From: Pseudopelagicola sp.
GTDB taxonomy: Bacteria > Pseudomonadota > Alphaproteobacteria > Rhodobacterales > Rhodobacteraceae
Reading direction: 5' to 3'
NCBI GenBank assembly: GCA_026195905.1
Contig: JAPHRE010000040.1
Span: 65,363-110,813 of the forward strand
DNA length: 45,451 nt
Made by a program: the position numbers and the translations under genes. The stretch's first letter is position 1, and every line of letters starts with the position of its first letter. Under the pieces are notes generated by a model that saw only the letters and a list, made by a program, of their open reading frames with translations, made no database searches and was not told the origin of the DNA. Below are positions 24,065-33,223 of the stretch, piece after piece.

Positions 24065-25171
24065 ATGTCCGACACCCCACCGCCGCCACCCACACCCGAA
24101 GAAACGCACCGCTTTCCCTGCGAACAATGCGGCGCGGACTACCGCTTTGACCCCGATCAGGGCACCCTGACCTGCGAACATTGCGGCCACACCATTGCGC
24201 TGCATGAAGGGCGAGATAGCATCCGCGAGCTGGATTTTCGCGCCGCCCTCAACGATCAACTCCCCGCGCAAGAGATCGAGGAAACCCGCACCGCCTCCTG
24301 CCCCAACTGCGGCGCGTCCGTGGAATTCGACCCGGCCACCCACGCCGCCGAATGCCCTTTCTGCGCCACGCCCGTGGTCGCCGACACCGGGGCCAACCGC
24401 CATATCAAACCGCACGCCGTGCTGCCGTTTTCCTGGAGCGAACCCGCCGCCCATAAGGCCATGAATGATTGGCTTGGCCGCCTTTGGTTTGCCCCCAATG
24501 GCCTCAAGAACTACGCCCGCAAAGGCCGCAAAATGCAAGGCATCTATACCCCCTACTGGACCTATGACGCCGACACCAAATCGCGCTACTCGGGCCAGCG
24601 CGGCACGATCTACTACGTGACCCGCACCGTCATGGTCGATGGCAAACCCCAGCAACGCCAGGTGCAGAAAATCCGCTGGACCCCGGTCTCGGGGCGCACC
24701 GCGCGCTTCTTTGATGACGTGCTTGTGCTGGCCTCGCGCGCCCTGCCCAAACGCTATACCGATGCGCTCGCCCCTTGGGATCTGTCGCAACTTACTCCCT
24801 ATAGCCCCGAATATCTCGCCGGGTTTCGCGCCGAGGCCTACACGGTCGAACTCGACGAAGGCTACGCCGAGGCCCGCGCCCTGATGGATCGCAGCATCGA
24901 ACGCGACGTGCGCTTTGATATCGGCGGCGACCGCCAACAGGTCCACCGTATCGACACCACGGTGTCGGACGTGACCTTCAAACATATCCTGCTGCCGGTC
25001 TGGCTTGCCGCCTATAAATATCGCGGCAAAACCTACCGTTTCGTCGTCAATGGCCAAACCGGACGCGTGCAGGGCGAACGCCCTTGGTCCGCTTGGAAAA
25101 TTACCTTCGCCGTAATCCTCGGGGCGCTCGTCGCCGCCGGTGTCGGCTATCTCATCGCCCAAAACCAGTAA
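24065..25171 (+). CDS. Double zinc-ribbon protein with C-terminal membrane helix
   Basis: A 368-residue protein. Two CxxC-CxxC zinc ribbons are visible: CEQC and CEHC within residues 15-45, and CPNC and CPFC near 75-100. A proline run (PPPPPTPEE) precedes them. A long beta-rich central part (GIYTPYWTYDADTKSRYSGQ, FFDDVLVLASRALP) is followed by a single C-terminal membrane segment at about 345-365. Proteins of this kind are often mislabelled as primosomal helicase; no helicase motif is present. I prefer ATG 24065, since ATG 24053 is one base from GGAGG and is part of the repeat. It closes the XpaC-TelA operon. Confidence 0.75.
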   Translation: MSDTPPPPPTPEETHRFPCEQCGADYRFDPDQGTLTCEHCGHTIALHEGRDSIRELDFRAALNDQLPAQEIEETRTASCPNCGASVEFDPATHAAECPFCATPVVADTGANRHIKPHAVLPFSWSEPAAHKAMNDWLGRLWFAPNGLKNYARKGRKMQGIYTPYWTYDADTKSRYSGQRGTIYYVTRTVMVDGKPQQRQVQKIRWTPVSGRTARFFDDVLVLASRALPKRYTDALAPWDLSQLTPYSPEYLAGFRAEAYTVELDEGYAEARALMDRSIERDVRFDIGGDRQQVHRIDTTVSDVTFKHILLPVWLAAYKYRGKTYRFVVNGQTGRVQGERPWSAWKITFAVILGALVAAGVGYLIAQNQ

Positions 25172-25176
25172 GTGAC

Positions 25177-25851
25177 ATGACCCAAAACCACAAAGCCCTC
25201 CAAACCCTGCTTGCAACCCGCCATTCCTGCCGCGCCTTTCGCGCCGATCCTGTGCCGCGCGCCGTGATCGAAACGATACTTAGCGACGCAGGCCGCGTGC
25301 CCTCATGGTGCAATGCACAACCCTGGCACGTGCACCTGACCTCGGGCGCCGCAACCGACACCTTCCGCGCGGTGATGCTCAAGGCCTTCGAGACCCAAAA
25401 GCCAGCCCCCGATTTCCCCTTCCCCGAGGGGTATAGCGGGCCGCGCAAAGACCGCCGCCAAACCTGCGGGCTGCAACTCTACGAGGCCATTGGGATCGGG
25501 CGCGGCGACAAACAGGGGCGCATCGCCCAAATGCGCGAGAACTACGCCTTCTTTGGCGCGCCACATGTGGCCCTTATCACGACCGCGACGGAACTTGGCC
25601 CCTATGGCGCGCTTGATTGCGGCGGTTTCATCACCGCCTTCTGCCTCTCCGCCGAGGCTCAGGGCATCGCCACCATCCCCCAAGCCGCCATCGCCTTTTA
25701 TGCCGACACGGTGCGCGCTCATTTCGCCATCCCCGACGAGGAACGCATCCTCGCCGCGATTTCCTTTGGCTATGAAGATACCGACCACCCCGCCAACGCC
25801 TTTCGCACCGACCGCGCCGCGCTTACTGATGTAACGACGTTCCACGACTGA
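25177..25851 (+). CDS. Nitroreductase family protein
   Basis: A 224-residue FMN-dependent oxidoreductase. The N-terminal RHSCRAFRADPVP segment with phosphate-binding arginines, the PSWCNAQPWHVHL block and GGFITAFCLSAEAQGIATIPQ are typical of the family, which reduces nitro groups, quinones or enones with NAD(P)H. FGYEDTDHPANAFRTDR near the end contributes to the flavin site. The ATG at 25177 is 5 bases after the zinc-ribbon stop, so it is probably co-transcribed with it. Whether it works with the operon or is just adjacent is open. Confidence 0.88.
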   Translation: MTQNHKALQTLLATRHSCRAFRADPVPRAVIETILSDAGRVPSWCNAQPWHVHLTSGAATDTFRAVMLKAFETQKPAPDFPFPEGYSGPRKDRRQTCGLQLYEAIGIGRGDKQGRIAQMRENYAFFGAPHVALITTATELGPYGALDCGGFITAFCLSAEAQGIATIPQAAIAFYADTVRAHFAIPDEERILAAISFGYEDTDHPANAFRTDRAALTDVTTFHD

Positions 25852-25860
25852 CAAGGAGGC

Positions 25861-25960
25861 GCTCCCGCCCCTTTGAGACGCGGACAAGCCCGCGCCACAA
25901 AGCGTTGGGCGTGGCTGGGGGCGCTGCCCCCAGACCCCCGAGGTATTTCCGCCAAAAAGA
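25861..25960 (+). repeat. Long interspersed intergenic repeat, copy B
   Basis: This is homologous to 17301-17392. It contains a perfect hairpin CTGGGGGC-GCT-GCCCCCAG at 25915-25933 followed by ACCCCCGAGGTATTTCCGCC. It lies 9 bases after the nitroreductase stop and could act as a weak terminator. Confidence 0.65.
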
Positions 25961-25980
25961 AACCAATGCACGCGCTTGTC

Positions 25981-26021
25981 TTCATCTTGGAGGAAAATAC
26001 TCCCGCCGGAGGCATGAAATC
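25981..26021 (+). repeat. Interspersed motif, second full copy
   Basis: This matches 24021-24060 almost completely: TTCATCTTGG, then AAAATACTCCCGCCGGAGG and CATGAAATC. No gene follows in this frame, so the GGAGG-CATG here is fortuitous and not a translation start. Confidence 0.7.
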
Positions 26022-26040
26022 TACTAAACGCGGTGTGGCC

Positions 26041-27105
26041 TCATTTGACGACAGGTCGTTGTCCGCGCCAAGCCGGATCCAGCGCCGTGACCGCACTTGG
26101 GTGGATGCGCTCTGATGGGTCCGTGCCGATGCGACGTTTGCGCCGCAACAAGAACATCTTGCCCCACCCCTGCCACGTGCCCACGGACGGCGCATCCGCA
26201 TCACAGGGAAACCGCGTGCGCCAGCCCTGCGGCAAAGACAACCCGCAGTCTTCTGCCCGCTCCAGCATCCAGACCAGCGCGATATTGGCCAATGGCCGCG
26301 CCCTGTCATCGCCGCCCAATTGGCCACCAATATCGCCATGCGTGCCACGGAACCAAACCTGCTCCGCATGTCCGTTCCAATCATCCCCTGTGGCCCAGAG
26401 CACCGGTGCAAAGACCTCGCGGGTTTCATCAAGCGCCAAGGCGTGAAACCCGTGCCGCACGCTCGGGCCGAGGGCGTGACTGTGAAACGCATGTCGCTCT
26501 TCCGTCAACCGCCACAGAACCGGCAGGCGCAGGCCCAGCGCCTTCACCGTGTCCCACACCCCAAGCATTTCGATATCAACCGCATCATGGCAGAACGCCG
26601 CCGCAAAGGCCCGCGCCGCATCGCTCTGCGGCGCGCCCTCATAAAGGCGATAGGCTTGCCGCACATTGCGCTCGGTCGCCGACGAGGCGGTCAAAAGCCC
26701 CACCTGGTCGATGATCCCCGCAAGCGACCGCACCGCAAACGCCCCCCGCGAATAGCCCAATAGGAAAACCCGGTCTCCGGGCCGGTAGCGCGATGCAAGA
26801 AACCCATAAGCGCGGCGGATTTGCCGGTTAAGCCCGCGCCCCATCATCACATCAAGCGTCATGCGCCAATTGGCCCATTGCACGCCCGCCTCATAATAAA
26901 GCGACACCCCGCCGCCCATCTCCTGCAAAAGGCGATAGGTCCGGCCGGCGTTGGTTTCCTGCCCCGGATCAAGGGTCGACATGGTGCCGTCAAGGATGAT
27001 GACATGGGTTCTTGGGCCACGCGACACACTGGCGGCGCTGTGTTCGGTGCGCAGTGTCTTACCGAACCACCCCAATATCCGTTTGCCAAACGCCCAAAGC
27101 GCCAT
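26041..27105 (-). CDS. DUF2235 alpha/beta hydrolase (Tle1-like phospholipase fold)
   Basis: A 354-residue protein. The nucleophile elbow GYSRG is at residues 117-121 (Ser119). HVIILDGTMSTLD near residue 35 carries the typical DUF2235 opening, and DTVKALGL and FRGTHGDIGGQ segments supply likely acid and His residues. DUF2235 includes the Tle1 class of type VI secretion phospholipase effectors, but no T6SS genes, VgrG or immunity gene are adjacent here, and many DUF2235 proteins are intracellular. The ATG at 27105 follows AAGGAG; an extension to 27150 is not preferred. It is convergent with the nitroreductase and followed by a repeat region. Confidence 0.82.
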   Translation of the reverse strand: MALWAFGKRILGWFGKTLRTEHSAASVSRGPRTHVIILDGTMSTLDPGQETNAGRTYRLLQEMGGGVSLYYEAGVQWANWRMTLDVMMGRGLNRQIRRAYGFLASRYRPGDRVFLLGYSRGAFAVRSLAGIIDQVGLLTASSATERNVRQAYRLYEGAPQSDAARAFAAAFCHDAVDIEMLGVWDTVKALGLRLPVLWRLTEERHAFHSHALGPSVRHGFHALALDETREVFAPVLWATGDDWNGHAEQVWFRGTHGDIGGQLGGDDRARPLANIALVWMLERAEDCGLSLPQGWRTRFPCDADAPSVGTWQGWGKMFLLRRKRRIGTDPSERIHPSAVTALDPAWRGQRPVVK

Positions 27106-27195
27106 GCGCCAATCTCCTTCGCGACAGCACACCATCACCGTCCCCATCAATATAGGAACGATGCGCCCGGCGCGGCAAGGGACGCGCGCCGCGTC

Positions 27196-28326
27196 TTAGC
27201 CCCTTGCGATCGTCACCACATCATGACGCCCATAACCATTGAACCCGGTCGAGATCGCCGCCGTATACGCCCCCATCCCCGGCACAATAAGATAGTCCCC
27301 CTCGCATATATCCTGCGGCAAGGGCAAAGGGTCGGGAAGACGATCAAGCGAATCACAGGTCGGACCAAAAACAACGCGCGTGCGCGGCGCTCCAACGCGC
27401 GCGCGCCCGTCCGGCGCCATCACAACCATACGCCCCGGCGCACCAAGGTCGCGCCACTCCGCAAGCGCGCCGTAAATCCCGTCGTTGAGAAACACCGCTC
27501 CCCCCTGACGCAGCGCCTTGATGCGCAATACCGCCGTGAACGCATCCGATACCATCGCCCGCCCCGGCTCACACACAAGCGCCGGACGCTGCGCCCCAAA
27601 AGCGCTCAACGCCTCTGAAATACGCGCGAAAATCGCCTCTAGGTCTGGTGCAACGCCGCCGCGATGCGCCGCAAATCCCCCGCCGACATTGAGCCGATGC
27701 AGCCGCACCCCGGCCCGCGCCGCAACCTCAGCCGCCGCCGCAACATAGACCGCCCAGGCCTCTGGATCGGCGCATTGGGTGCCGGGATGAAAGGTCAATG
27801 AAGGCGTAAATCCCATCGCTTTGGCCTGGTGCAGCAACGCTGCCGCCTCCGCTGGATCGGCCCCGAACTTTTCACCAAAATCATAGGCCGCCCCGGCCAC
27901 ATCCAAACGCAGGCGCACCGCGATCTCGCGGCCTTGGCGCGGCACATCGGCCAGTTTCGCCAATTCCTGCGGGCAATCCACCGACCAACTCTGAACCCCA
28001 TGCGCGATCCCCGCCGCGATCTCCTCTGCCGAACGCACCGGGTTGTGATAATGCAACACCGCATCGCCCTTGACCGCGCACACCCGCTCCATCTCCACGG
28101 GCGAAGCAACATCAAACGCCCCGATCCCCGCCGCCACAAGATTGGCAAGTACCGCCGGGCTATCGTTGGCCTTGACCGCATAGGTCACAAGACCATCAAA
28201 CCCGTCCTGAAACCGCCGCGCCGTCGCCTGTAGCACATCCGGCGCAAAGCAGAGCACGGGCCGGTCCGGGCGTGCCCGCACAACATAGGTTTCAGGGCTG
28301 GGCCAAAAGGCCGTTTCGTTGCGCAT
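27196..28326 (-). CDS. Ornithine decarboxylase (fold III PLP decarboxylase)
   Basis: A 376-residue alanine-racemase-fold PLP enzyme. The PLP lysine is K52 in TYAVKAND. Further family motifs are FHPGTQC, RLNVGGGF, EPGRAMV (phosphate and pyridine contacts) and GPTCDSLD, whose cysteine and aspartate shape the diamine substrate site across the dimer. This sequence class converts ornithine to putrescine; lysine activity is also seen in relatives. It is divergent from an Lrp-type regulator with a near-symmetric site between them, suggesting amino-acid-responsive control. Confidence 0.86.
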   Translation of the reverse strand: MRNETAFWPSPETYVVRARPDRPVLCFAPDVLQATARRFQDGFDGLVTYAVKANDSPAVLANLVAAGIGAFDVASPVEMERVCAVKGDAVLHYHNPVRSAEEIAAGIAHGVQSWSVDCPQELAKLADVPRQGREIAVRLRLDVAGAAYDFGEKFGADPAEAAALLHQAKAMGFTPSLTFHPGTQCADPEAWAVYVAAAAEVAARAGVRLHRLNVGGGFAAHRGGVAPDLEAIFARISEALSAFGAQRPALVCEPGRAMVSDAFTAVLRIKALRQGGAVFLNDGIYGALAEWRDLGAPGRMVVMAPDGRARVGAPRTRVVFGPTCDSLDRLPDPLPLPQDICEGDYLIVPGMGAYTAAISTGFNGYGRHDVVTIARG

Positions 28327-28386
28327 ATCCTACCTCATTCCTGTTTTCTGACAGGGTGAGGAGGATACTAGTCGATTTCACGTGTC

Positions 28387-28409
28387 ATTTCCTCTATTTT
28401 GTAGGAAAT
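28387..28409. promoter_or_regulatory. Candidate Lrp-type operator between ODC and Lrp genes
   Basis: ATTTCCT and AGGAAAT form a perfect 7-base inverted repeat around a 9-base AT-rich spacer. The centre is about 72 bases from the decarboxylase start and 37 bases from the regulator start. Length and AT-rich core fit Lrp/AsnC sites. Confidence 0.5.
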
Positions 28410-28434
28410 TTCCGATCATACCGACGAAAAAGTG

Positions 28435-28872
28435 ATGCAAATAGACGACACAGACCGCGCCCTCCTCTCGCTTCTCTCGGAAAACGCCCGCATGCCGATA
28501 GCCATGCTCGCGCGGCGTCTTGGCCTTGCGCGCACCACGGTGCAGGCCCGATTGGACCGGCTGGAAACGACCGGGGCCATCGCGGGCTATACCCTGCGCC
28601 TTGGGGCCGTCGCCCGCCCCCGCATTCGCGCCACCGCCCTATTGTCGATCGAGTTGCGAAGCGGGCCTTCGGTCTTGCAAAAGCTCAAAACCCTGCCTGC
28701 CGTGGAAACCGTGCATACCTCTTCAGGCCGGGTTGACCTTGTCGTCGAGATCGCCGCCGAGAGCACGGTCGAGTTGGATGAAACCCTGGACCGGATCGGC
28801 GAGGCGCGCGGCGTCAAAAGCTCCGAGAGCCTAATTCACCTTGCAACGAAACTGGATCGTCGCCGCGCCTGA
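28435..28872 (+). CDS. Lrp/AsnC family transcriptional regulator
   Basis: A 145-residue regulator with an N-terminal winged helix-turn-helix (residues 2-60, IDDTDRALLSLLSENARMP, LARTTVQARLDRLE) and a C-terminal RAM domain (about 65-140) that binds amino acids and oligomerises. Start is ATG 28435 or the adjoining GTG 28432; neither has a strong ribosome binding site. Divergent orientation with the ornithine decarboxylase gene and the symmetric site at 28387-28409 suggest that it controls polyamine synthesis. Confidence 0.88.
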   Translation: MQIDDTDRALLSLLSENARMPIAMLARRLGLARTTVQARLDRLETTGAIAGYTLRLGAVARPRIRATALLSIELRSGPSVLQKLKTLPAVETVHTSSGRVDLVVEIAAESTVELDETLDRIGEARGVKSSESLIHLATKLDRRRA

Positions 28873-28881
28873 CCGACACCT

Positions 28882-29814
28882 CTAATCCTTGCGGCGCCCG
28901 ATCAAGCCGATCCACCAGAACGCCCAGAGCTGCCCGGCGCTCACCACCACCAAAATCACGCACACAACCCAGAACGCCCATTGCGTCTCGGTGCCCGGTA
29001 TGCCCCCGACATTGACCCCCAATAGCCCGGTGATCAAACCCAACGGCAGGAACAATGCCGCCGCCACCGAAAGCACAAGCATCTGCCGGTTCATCCGCTC
29101 GGCGCGCGCATCCATGATTTGCTCCTGCACAATCTGCGCCCGGTCGCGGATCGCGTCCAATTCCTCTCCGAGCCGCGTCACACGCTCCGTCGCTTCGCGC
29201 AGACGCAGCCTGTCATGTGGCCTGATCCAGACCGCATCCTCGATTTCAAACGTGCTGAGGGCATCGCGCTGCGGAAAGAAATAGCGTCGAAGTTGAACCG
29301 CCCGGCGGCGCAATTGTGAAAGATCGGCGCGCGTGACCTGCCCCCCGCCGTCCTCCATAGCGTCCTCAAGTCCGTCAATCGCCTCGTTGAGATCGGCCAC
29401 CACAGGCTCCGCCCGATCCGCAAGCCGCAGCGCGATACGCACAACAAGTTCCGCCGGCCCGTCCGGCAAAGCCCCATGCGCCAATCCCGCCCGCACGTCT
29501 CCAAGCGCCCGAAGTGGGCGAAACTGCGCGCTGATGACCCCCGCCGCCGTGACCCAAAGCCGAAGCGAGACCATATCTTCCGGCTCGGCACCGGGGTTTA
29601 GGTTCACGCCACGCAGGTTGATCAAGACACCGTCGCCATGCGTCGCACAGCGTGGCCGCGTCTCGGGCGCGGTCAGGGCCGAAAACACAAGCGGCTCAAG
29701 CCCCTCCTGCTCTAACGCGGCCCGCCCCGCCTCTTGCGCAAGATCGTAGTGATGCCAAAAAAGTCCGGCACCCTCGGCTTGCGGCCCGCTGTCCCACGTG
29801 ATGACTGCTTCCAT
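28882..29814 (-). CDS. zntB: ZntB-like CorA-family zinc transporter
   Basis: A 310-residue CorA-superfamily protein. A large cytoplasmic N-terminal domain of mixed alpha/beta and long helices (about 1-245) is followed by two membrane helices. The loop between them carries the signature GVN in GLITGLLGVNVGGIPG, with PGTETQWAFW in the loop as in ZntB. ZntB transports zinc, probably coupled to protons. No regulator is adjacent. It is divergent from valS with a 131-base gap. Confidence 0.85.
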   Translation of the reverse strand: MEAVITWDSGPQAEGAGLFWHHYDLAQEAGRAALEQEGLEPLVFSALTAPETRPRCATHGDGVLINLRGVNLNPGAEPEDMVSLRLWVTAAGVISAQFRPLRALGDVRAGLAHGALPDGPAELVVRIALRLADRAEPVVADLNEAIDGLEDAMEDGGGQVTRADLSQLRRRAVQLRRYFFPQRDALSTFEIEDAVWIRPHDRLRLREATERVTRLGEELDAIRDRAQIVQEQIMDARAERMNRQMLVLSVAAALFLPLGLITGLLGVNVGGIPGTETQWAFWVVCVILVVVSAGQLWAFWWIGLIGRRKD

Positions 29815-29945
29815 TATCTGTCTCCTTGTCGTGACCTTCCGGCGAAACCGGGCCGAAGGTCAAGAAATTCGCCCCTCCACCTTTCCCTTACGCGCCCCAT
29901 TCGCTAAGGATTTGGCAACTCTGGGATCAATCAGGACCAAGACAC

Positions 29946-32900
29946 ATGGCGATGGAAAAAACCTTCAACGCAGCCGAAGCCGAAGGCCGCCTCTACGCGG
30001 CATGGGAAAAAGCGGGCTGTTTCACGGCGGGGGCCAATGCGCGCCCCGGCGCAAGCCCCTATTGCATCATGATCCCGCCCCCGAACGTCACCGGCGTTTT
30101 GCACATGGGCCACGCCTTCAACAATACGCTTCAGGACATCCTGATCCGTTGGAAACGGATGCAGGGCTTTGACACGCTCTGGCAGCCCGGCACCGATCAT
30201 GCGGGCATTGCAACGCAAATGGTCGTCGAGCGCAAACTCGCAGAAGACGGTCAGCCCTCCCGCCGCGAGCTTGGTCGCGAGAAATTCCTCGAAAAAGTCT
30301 GGGAGTGGAAAGAGCAATCCGGCGGCACCATCGTCAATCAGCTCAAGCGCCTCGGCGCATCCTGTGATTGGGACCGCACCGCCTTTACCATGTCCGGCGC
30401 GCCGGGCGCGCCCGAGTCCGAAAGCCACGGCAATTTCCACGACGCCGTGCTCAAGGTGTTTGAGGACATGTATGACAAGGGTCTGATCTATCGCGGCAAA
30501 CGCCTCGTGAACTGGGATCCGCATTTTGAAACCGCGATTTCCGACCTCGAGGTCGAGAATATCGAGGTCGCGGGCCATATGTGGCACTTCAAATACCCGC
30601 TCGCCGATGGCGTGACCTATACCTATGTCGAGAAAGACGAGGACGGCAATGTGGTGCTCGAAGAAGAGCGCGACTACATTTCGATTGCCACGACACGGCC
30701 CGAAACCATGCTCGGCGATGGCGCGGTCGCGGTGCACCCCTCGGACGAACGCTATGCGCCGATCGTCGGCAAGCTCTGCGAAATCCCCGTCGGCCCCAAA
30801 GAACACCGCCGCCTGATCCCGATCATCACCGACGAATACCCTGACAAGGACTTTGGCTCCGGCGCCGTCAAGATCACCGGCGCGCATGACTTCAACGACT
30901 ACCAGGTCGCGCGCCGCGGCGGCATCCCGATGTATCGCCTGATGGACACCAAAGGCCACATGCGCGCCGACGGTGCCCCCTACGCCGACGAGGCCGCCAA
31001 GGCCCAGGGCTTTGCCAAAGGCACCCCCTTTACCGAGAACGAGGTCGACGCCATCAACCTCGTCCCCGAAGACCTCCGCGGCCTCGACCGCTTTGAGGCC
31101 CGCAAACTCGTGGTGGATCAGATCACCTCCGAGGGTCTCGCCGTGATGGTCGACCAAAGCACAACCGACGAAGACGGCACCCTCGTGCAAACCCGCGTGC
31201 CGATGGTGGAAAACAAACCCATCATGCAGCCCTTCGGCGACCGCTCCAAAGTTGTGATCGAACCGATGCTGACCGACCAATGGTTCGTGGACGCCGAAAA
31301 AGTCGTCGGCCCCGCCCTCGACGCCGTGCGCGAAGGCCGGGTGAAAATCCTGCCCGAATCGGGCGAGAAAACCTACTATCACTGGCTCGAAAATATCGAA
31401 CCCTGGTGCATCTCGCGCCAACTCTGGTGGGGCCATCAAATCCCTGTCTGGTATGGCTTTGACCTCTCTGCCGAAGGCTTCAAGGATGACGAAGGCGACG
31501 GCGCGCTTGACCTCGTGGAAATGGGCCGCCTGCTCAATGACCAACACCTCCTGCGCGGCGACGAACGCCACCATTGCGCGCATGATTTCAACGCCGTGAC
31601 CTCGAAATTCGCCGATGTGCTCGCCGGTCTGCCGACCCCCCTCAACCACGCCACCGTGGTCGAAGTCGAAGACCGCGCCGCCGCCCGTCACGCGCTGGCC
31701 GAAAGCCTCGCCGCCTACGAGACAACCCAAGACCCGACCAAACTGGTCTATCCCGTCTGGCGCGACCCGGATGTGCTCGACACGTGGTTCTCCTCCGGCC
31801 TCTGGCCCATCGGCACGCTCGGCTGGCCCGAAGAGACCGAGGAACTGGCGAAATACTTCCCAACCTCGACCCTCATCACCGGGCAGGACATTCTCTTCTT
31901 CTGGGTCGCCCGGATGATGATGATGCAACTCGCCGTGGTCAACGATATCCCCTTCGATACCGTCTACCTGCACGGCCTCGTGCGCGACGCCAAAGGCAAA
32001 AAAATGTCGAAATCGACGGGCAACGTCATCGACCCGCTCGAAATCATCGACGAATACGGCGCCGACGCCCTGCGCTTTACCAATGCTGCTATGGCGTCGC
32101 TTGGGGGCGTGCTCAAACTCGACATGCAGCGCATCGCCGGCTACCGCAACTTTGGCACCAAGATCTGGAACGCCGTGCGCTTTGCCGAAATGAACGCGGT
32201 CTACGCCGGTGGGGCTCCGTCCTCCGACATGCCCCATGCAACCGCTACGGTGAACAAATGGATCATCGGCGAAACCGCTAAGGTGCGCGAAGTGGTCGAT
32301 GAAGCCTTCGACGCCTTCCGCTTCAACGATGCCGCGCTTGGCCTCTATGCCTTTGTCTGGGGCAAGGTCTGTGACTGGTATGTTGAATTTGCCAAGCCGC
32401 TGCTCAACGCCGAGGATGACGCCATCAAGGCCGAAACCCGCGCCACGATGGGTTGGGTGCTGGATCAATGCCTGATTATGCTGCACCCGATCATGCCCTT
32501 CATCACCGAGGAACTCTGGAACGTGACCGCAGACCGCGATGGGATGCTCGTGCACGCCGACTGGCCAAGCTACAGCGCCGTCGACCATGTCGACGCCCAT
32601 GCCGACCGCGAAATGAACTGGGTCATCTCGGTGATCGAGAACGTCCGCTCGGCCCGCGCCCAAATGCACGTGCCCGCCGGTCTCAAAATCCCGATGCTGG
32701 TGAGCGAGCTTGACGAGGCAGGCAAAACCGCTTGGGCGCGCAACGAGGCGTTGATCCAGAAAATCGCCCGCATCGACAGCCTCACAGAAGTTGCCGAATT
32801 CCCCAAAGGCACCATTACCGTGACCGTCGATGGCGGCACTTTCGGTCTGCCGCTTGCCGACATCATCGACATCGACGAAGAAAAGGCGCGGCTCGAGAAA

Positions 32901-33077
32901 TCCCTGGGCAAACTGGCCAAGGAACTCGGCGGCCTGCGCGGACGCCTCAACAATCCGAAATTCATCGAATCCGCCCCCGAAGAGGTGGTCGATGAGGCGC
33001 GCGAAAATCTCGCCGCCCGAGAAGAGGAAGACGCCCGCATCCGAAGCGCGCTCGACCGCCTCGCCGAACTGGACTAA
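29946..33077 (+). CDS. valS: Valyl-tRNA synthetase
   Basis: A 1043-residue class I aminoacyl-tRNA synthetase charging tRNA-Val. The HIGH motif appears as HMGH at 53-56 in [13 protein letters not shown] and the KMSKS motif lies at about 686-690 in [11 protein letters not shown]. The editing domain falls between them and the C-terminal coiled coil ([20 protein letters not shown], then [15 protein letters not shown]) closes the protein. It is about 100 residues longer than usual; the excess is an insertion near residues 505-605 just before [15 protein letters not shown] 29946 follows AGGA at a 9-base spacing. A perfect hairpin terminator lies 22 bases after the stop. Confidence 0.97.
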   Translation: MAMEKTFNAAEAEGRLYAAWEKAGCFTAGANARPGASPYCIMIPPPNVTGVLHMGHAFNNTLQDILIRWKRMQGFDTLWQPGTDHAGIATQMVVERKLAEDGQPSRRELGREKFLEKVWEWKEQSGGTIVNQLKRLGASCDWDRTAFTMSGAPGAPESESHGNFHDAVLKVFEDMYDKGLIYRGKRLVNWDPHFETAISDLEVENIEVAGHMWHFKYPLADGVTYTYVEKDEDGNVVLEEERDYISIATTRPETMLGDGAVAVHPSDERYAPIVGKLCEIPVGPKEHRRLIPIITDEYPDKDFGSGAVKITGAHDFNDYQVARRGGIPMYRLMDTKGHMRADGAPYADEAAKAQGFAKGTPFTENEVDAINLVPEDLRGLDRFEARKLVVDQITSEGLAVMVDQSTTDEDGTLVQTRVPMVENKPIMQPFGDRSKVVIEPMLTDQWFVDAEKVVGPALDAVREGRVKILPESGEKTYYHWLENIEPWCISRQLWWGHQIPVWYGFDLSAEGFKDDEGDGALDLVEMGRLLNDQHLLRGDERHHCAHDFNAVTSKFADVLAGLPTPLNHATVVEVEDRAAARHALAESLAAYETTQDPTKLVYPVWRDPDVLDTWFSSGLWPIGTLGWPEETEELAKYFPTSTLITGQDILFFWVARMMMMQLAVVNDIPFDTVYLHGLVRDAKGKKMSKSTGNVIDPLEIIDEYGADALRFTNAAMASLGGVLKLDMQRIAGYRNFGTKIWNAVRFAEMNAVYAGGAPSSDMPHATATVNKWIIGETAKVREVVDEAFDAFRFNDAALGLYAFVWGKVCDWYVEFAKPLLNAEDDAIKAETRATMGWVLDQCLIMLHPIMPFITEELWNVTADRDGMLVHADWPSYSAVDHVDAHADREMNWVISVIENVRSARAQMHVPAGLKIPMLVSELDEAGKTAWARNEALIQKIARIDSLTEVAEFPKGTITVTVDGGTFGLPLADIIDIDEEKARLEKSLGKLAKELGGLRGRLNNPKFIESAPEEVVDEARENLAAREEEDARIRSALDRLAELD

Positions 33078-33099
33078 CGACCACAAGACCATCCCCTCG

Positions 33100-33132
33100 C
33101 CCCGCCCGCCTGAATAGGTCGGGCGGGGTTTT
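33100..33132 (+). terminator. Rho-independent terminator after valS
   Basis: CCCCGCCCG and CGGGCGGGG pair perfectly over 9 bases around an 11-base loop and are followed by TTTT. Confidence 0.85.
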
Positions 33133-33223
33133 CGGGTCATAGCGTCCCATCAGGGCTGCGCACTTAATTAATTAACATGACAACAATAATGTCCCGCCAC
33201 CGATGCACATAAAGGGTCTCTCG

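Noticed and set aside
29931-33140. A 1069-codon open frame on the minus strand through valS
   Set aside because: It mirrors the valS codon pattern exactly, has long Gly/His/Asp-rich low-complexity stretches and no recognisable domain; it is an antisense artefact of high GC at third positions.
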